A DNA stretch of 64,000 nucleotides from assembly GCA_946803715.1 (NCBI GenBank), contig CAMPET010000053.1:6011-70010 (forward strand), read 5' to 3'. Origin of the DNA: Beroe ovata (lineage: Eukaryota; Ctenophora; Nuda; Beroida; Beroidae). A program made the translations under genes and the position numbers. Of the stretch, positions 59,481 to 64,000 are shown one piece after another (position 1 is the first letter of the stretch; every line of letters begins with the position of its first letter). Below the pieces are notes generated by a model. That model ran no database searches and had not been told where the DNA came from. It saw only the letters and a program-made list of their open reading frames with translations.

Positions 59481-62359
59481 ATGACTGCTGCTACTGAAAA
59501 CGGGGGTGCCGCAGTGAAGGCCGAAACCGAAACTAGTCCAGAAGAAATGAAGTTGGAAGACACTAAACCCGCAGAGGGAACAAAACCCGCAGAGGGGACA
59601 AAACCCGCAGAGTGGACGAAACCTGCAGAAGAGACGAAACCTGCAGAAGTAGAGCTTAAGATAAACACGACAGAAGAGAAAGTGGAGAAGAAATGTGAAG
59701 TTATTGATACTGATGGTGTCGAAGTTGACGCAGGTCAGTGATTTTCCTATCATTCGAAGGTCAGATGAAAGTTTATCAGGCGATAATTGCTAGTTCATGT
59801 ATACCAGAGAATGATATTTCCTTGCGTTTGACTTCTCCTTTCTCAGCAACCTCCTCAAAGATAATGAAACAACTGGAGTACTACTTTGGCGACAGGAACT
59901 TGGTCAAGGATAGGTTCATGTTGAGAGAAGTCACGCTAGATGAAGGATGGATTAGTTTAGACACTATGCTCAACTTCAAACGGTGAGGCTATAGTGATTT
60001 CATGGGGAAAATGTCCATGAAGTCGTGAGATTGATTTTCATCCCTGTTTTTTCATTCCTGTCTGTTTTGTTTTTACGAGACATGAATTTATTGTTTGGTG
60101 ATAGCCGTTTCGTTGTCAGGTTGGCCGGTATCTGTTCAGATAAAGCTAAGATAGCGAAATCAGTGGAAACCTCAAACTCAGACATTGTTGTCATACATGA
60201 GAGTAAGAGTAAGATCAGGAGGAACCCGGGAAAGCCACTTCCCAACCAGACAGGTATTTGTCGAACACAAGGAAATGGTTTTTGATGTAAATAAGTAATG
60301 AGTATCCGTGTTCGCTCCTTGATAAAATCTTTGATGCACCTTAAAACTCCTTCTATCTTTAGTTTCTTAAATGTATTTCTGAAACTCCCATAGTTGCCCA
60401 TCCCAAGTCTCAATTAACAATTACAATTTACAACCCCACTTTACAACAACATATTAACTAACAACTTCCAAACTCTAGACGACGCGCAGCTCGCTAACAA
60501 CCTCAAGACAGTGTACGTTAAGGGTCTCCCTGTCACACTAACACTAGACGAAGCTGAGCAGTTCATGGCGCCCCACGGCAAAACATTGTATATCAAGTTC
60601 AGGAAGGATGCGCAGTCACTTTTCAAGGGGTTTGTTACTTTTTCCTGGATTTCAAGGGGTGAGGCAACTTCTCTCCTTACTTCTTCCTGAATTTACGGGA
60701 TTTATTAGGAGATCCTTTCGTGTAAGGGGTCACCTTAAATTCCTAACCGTTTCCATAATCACTTATCCGTTTTCAATTTTCATTATACCTCGAATATAAA
60801 TCTATTTTCAGATCGATCTTTGCGGAGTTTGCCGAACAATCTGACTGTGACAAGTTTCTGAAACTTGAGAATGTGAAGTATGGTGACGCTACTGAGCCTC
60901 TTCTTATCATGAGCAGGAACGACTACTTCAAATCAAAGAATCAAGTGAGAAATGGGATTTAGAACTGCCTTCTTTTCAAAATCTTCAGAAGAAGCATGGA
61001 TAGGCTCAAGAATTTCCATAATTCCCTACTGAGATTTCATTGTTTTTAGAATCTCCCATAAGACACAGAAAAACCCAAAAACCTAGATCTGATCCCTCTA
61101 CAGACACAGAAGAATGACAGGAATGAGAAGAGAGAAGCACAGCTGGGCGGCGTGGTCCCCCAGCCACCGGCTAAAGTCCCCGAGGAAATAACATACGAGG
61201 TTAGCTGCAACTTCTTTACACAAATTCGTCTGGAAGTTAGTTTTTATTCGCGATTTCGCTTGGTATTTTGCTTCTGTTAATGGGTCACAGTAAATTTTGT
61301 GGCCCTTCACCTGCATTCTACAAGGAATGGTTGTAAAGATATCAAGAATTTTGACAACCATGCTCTATTCTCTATTTTCACTTGTTTTCAGAAAGGACTG
61401 GTTGTCAAGATATCAGGGCTGGAAGGAAAGGAGACCAGTAGGGAAGATATGAAGGATCTGTTTGATGGGCAAGGATTGAAATGGGTGACCTACAACAAGG
61501 GTGATGCCGAGGCTTTTGTTAGGTGAACACGACTTAGGAGAGCGTTCATTGTTCATTATCAAAATTTGACGCTCATCATGTTCATTTTGCGTTATAGATG
61601 ATATCTATTTAAAACTGTCAATCTCTCCAGATTTGATAACGATGCTGCAGCAATATTGGACAAAGTCAAGACGGATGGAAAGTTTATTTTATCAGAGCTC
61701 GAACTCGAAGCCACGGTAATGCATGCGTTCCGTTTGACAAAAACTTGTTCAAAAAGTTCTTTCGCGGTCGAAGATTGCAGTTGCACGTTCTTACCTAATC
61801 TACGTCCAAATTTGCCTAGGATTGGAATTAGGAATTTGGATCTAGGGTTGGATCTTTGCTTGAATCTTAGGAATGCTTTTCGGGATGTGGGAACGCGTGG
61901 GAAAAATCCCGGGTATTTTTGCTCACGCGCGCAATCCTAAATATTAACAACTCCTACTTTCTTGCGCGTAGCTGTAGAAAGCACACAAATTTCGTGTCAC
62001 GTGACGATTTTGCGCGGTGCGCGTGGGAAATTTGGTAAATTTCTCCACAATTTCGTGATCGCGCCCCACAAAGTGACCAAGTGATGAGCCAAACTTGGTG
62101 AAAATCGAAAATACGGTTTTGGCCAAAATGCTTGAAAATACGTCCCTCAATAAAACCGTGACCATGGACGACAAATTTAGAGACGTGCGACAAACGTTTT
62201 GAATCTGTGTACGTCACGTAATACCAGGTTTTGGCTGGAGATGCGGAGGAAGAATACTACAAAGCAGCAGCTCAGGAGAAAACGGATTTCTTCAACAGAA
62301 AGAGGAGGAGTGAGAGGGGAGGAAGAGGAGGAAGAGGGAAGAGATACCGGAGGAATTAG
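59481..62359 (+). CDS. SSB: La ribonucleoprotein (Lupus La / SSB)
   Basis: Nine exons: 59481-59733, 59847-59982, 60120-60253, 60479-60629, 60812-60944, 61104-61199, 61392-61522, 61631-61715 and 62228-62359. They total 1251 nt and 416 residues (human: 408). La binds the 3' UUU-OH end of RNA polymerase III transcripts and protects them. The La motif is intact (MKQLEYYFGDRNLVKDRF, TLDEGWISLDTMLNF), with the Gln, two Tyr, Asp and Phe that hold the uridylate tail. SKIRRNPGKPLP links to RRM1 (TVYVKGLPVTLTLDEAEQFM), and the C-terminal xRRM follows (GLVVKISGLEGKETSREDMK). The end is an RGG/basic tail (SERGGRGGRGKRYRRN) that may serve as localisation and RNA-chaperone signal. Unlike vertebrate La, the La motif is preceded by about 85 residues containing five TKPAEx hexapeptides. 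Confidence 0.95.
59562..59651 (+). repeat. coding 18-bp tandem repeat, five units (TKPAEx)
   Basis: Five 18-bp units encode TKPAEG, TKPAEG, TKPAEW, TKPAEE and TKPAEV within the N-terminal extension of La. The units are similar at the DNA level, indicating recent expansion. Confidence 0.9.
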
Positions 62360-64000
62360 GGAGTCCGTTATGGAGCAGGAATTAGGGAGTCCGTTAGGGA
62401 GCAGAGGGAAAAACTCATCCGACAGAATTGAGTCGAGGATTAATCTAATCGGGTTTATGATATCGGAAAATGACACTTTATGACGGAAGCATTTTTATTC
62501 AATTCGGGAGAAAATCCTACTAAGAAACTTATGATATCAAAACGAATGTCCAGACGATTTTTCTACGTTGACAGCCCTCTTTTCTCATGATCTATACCGA
62601 GCCTTGCTCCAGCCTGTTTATTTTATCCGTTTAACCGTTGCTTGCTGGTAAATGTTTTATCGAATTGATGTTGTCAAGTTTCATAATAATGCATTTTAAT
62701 TTATTTGAAAACCCTTCGATTGAATTGTCGAAACTGAAATTCACGATTGCTCCTTCTTAAAATCCTATCAACTGATTGGGAAGTCAGGACCGATTCTTTC
62801 AAGGATTTTCCAAATTAACCCAGTAATTGAACCATAATTGGCGTCACAGCAATTGTTATGTCTCTTTTGGTTGAACAGCAAGTCACAACTTGTCACAGAA
62901 TAGTCGTCCAACTGTCAGACAATATTATGTTTGACACCTTAACGACCTTTGTTATTCGGAATATGAAGAATTCGGAACTTTAAATACCCTACAATAACAT
63001 AAAACACCTGCTACGCGTCCAAGATTAATTCACAAAGTAAATATACAAATTCTAAGAATTGTGTTAGAATAAGCTCAAGACTTATAAAATCAGTAACTAT
63101 GCTATGATGGATCAATATCAATGTTAATGATATAAACTAGTTTAATCTTTTGTTCGACTTATATTCCCTCAGCTTAAACCGTCTTATGAAAACTGACGTC
63201 AATATTTTGATAAGTTTTTGGGATTCCTTGGGGTTTGACCAGCTAGTTTCTGGGTGGAGGACTCAAACCCTACTGACACCAGCGACTGGCGATCAAAAAT
63301 TGGGATAAGTTTTGTAATTATTTTCGTTCCAAGTTCACAATTACTGTGTGACCAGGTGTGTTATGTTTTATTTTACTGTCAAGATAGGGGCGTGTCAACA
63401 TTACACTAAGTGGAAAATGAAATTTTGTGAACAAAGGGACGGTAACAATTGTAAGTTTGACTACGTAGCATATAATCTTCATTTGTCTCAAGTGTTTATT
63501 TCTGTCCCCTGTCTTTATTTCTGCCTCCCGTCTCTATTTCTGTCTCAAGTCCTCTTGCGAGTGAGATTACAACCCATATTTGGCTTCATTCCAACTTTAT
63601 CCCTTCCTGAATTGTTCCTGATCGTACAAGGTGAAATTGTAATGTAACCCAAACTTTCATATCGAACAGCTCATTCCCGAGAAGTCAGTTCATATCTAGT
63701 CAGCATTCCAGTGAATTCGTGACGTCACCATGATGGAATATATATATCAAATGATGGTGAGGCAACCTATTGTCTCTCAAACACTTTTTCATGGTACTTC
63801 GTGCCTTTGCTCCTTTGAGTGCTACCAAGGGAAGAAAAGGGGCTTTTGTTTACGTGCTGAAAAGAGGCATAGAAACGATATATAACGAGTTGTTATAGCC
63901 ATGGTAATGATTGAAGGTCACGCGTTAGTTCGCGTTAGGGCGGGGAGAGTTTTTCGCAATAAATATTTATATGCGTTACTTTCTTCGTGAAGTGTTTTAG
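62360..64000. other. gene-free tail of the window
   Basis: It begins with the La 3' UTR. A short tandem repeat of about 22 bp (TTTATTTCTGTCCCCTGTC type) lies at about 63490-63550. ORFs are short and without recognisable motifs or splice partners. A gene starting beyond 64000 could have its promoter here. Confidence 0.45.

Noticed and set aside
63348-63647. 99-codon ORF near the window end
   Set aside because: It starts with a non-ATG codon. The middle is translation of a local tandem repeat, and no motif or splice partner was found.

Overview
This is a nuclear contig from an animal. The genes are split into many short exons with GT-AG introns of roughly 50-400 bp, and the encoded proteins are metazoan. 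They include an innexin, a SID-1/SIDT protein, a BRMS1L-type Sin3 subunit, EMC3, ACAD8, METAP1 and La. The innexin, the compact genes and a nested gene fit a ctenophore best, perhaps a Mnemiopsis-like lobate species. That is an inference; no marker gene proves it. Single-n joints and one 448-bp N block show a draft scaffold.

Layout. 108-1275 (+) is the 3' part of EMC3. 1981-4443 (+) is BRMS1L. 5146-5622 (-) is a secreted, cysteine-free peptide precursor ending in an amidation/cleavage-like site. 6954-10143 (+) is mitochondrial ribosomal protein uS17m, whose first intron contains a complete innexin gene on the opposite strand (7290-8888). 10400-15272 (+) is isobutyryl-CoA dehydrogenase ACAD8, with a 545-bp tandem array and a triple-hairpin insertion in its introns. 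15715-17469 (-) is an unrecognised coiled-coil protein with four SxIP motifs. 17470-21833 is gene-free. 21834-27302 (-) is SIDT with an unusual tail carrying FENPNY. 27303-30827 is gene-free but holds a fold-back element and a 93-bp palindrome. 30828-42235 (-) is a membrane-anchored M16 (insulinase/nardilysin) peptidase. 43341-48161 (+) is a small unrecognised protein with two C-terminal membrane segments. 51282-53865 (+) is METAP1. 54532-59115 (+) is a 1017-residue proline-rich, probably nuclear protein. 59481-62359 (+) is La. The last 1.6 kb holds no recognisable gene.

The exon models were read by hand from splice signals, reading frame and family similarity. Every complete model sums to a multiple of three, a strong internal check. 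The genes are mostly unrelated housekeeping functions and do not form a pathway. Several duplicated segments (19.3-20.3, 27.4-28.1, 34.7-37.2 and 44.2-47.1 kb) meet at a single n and are more likely unmerged alleles or contig ends than true duplications.
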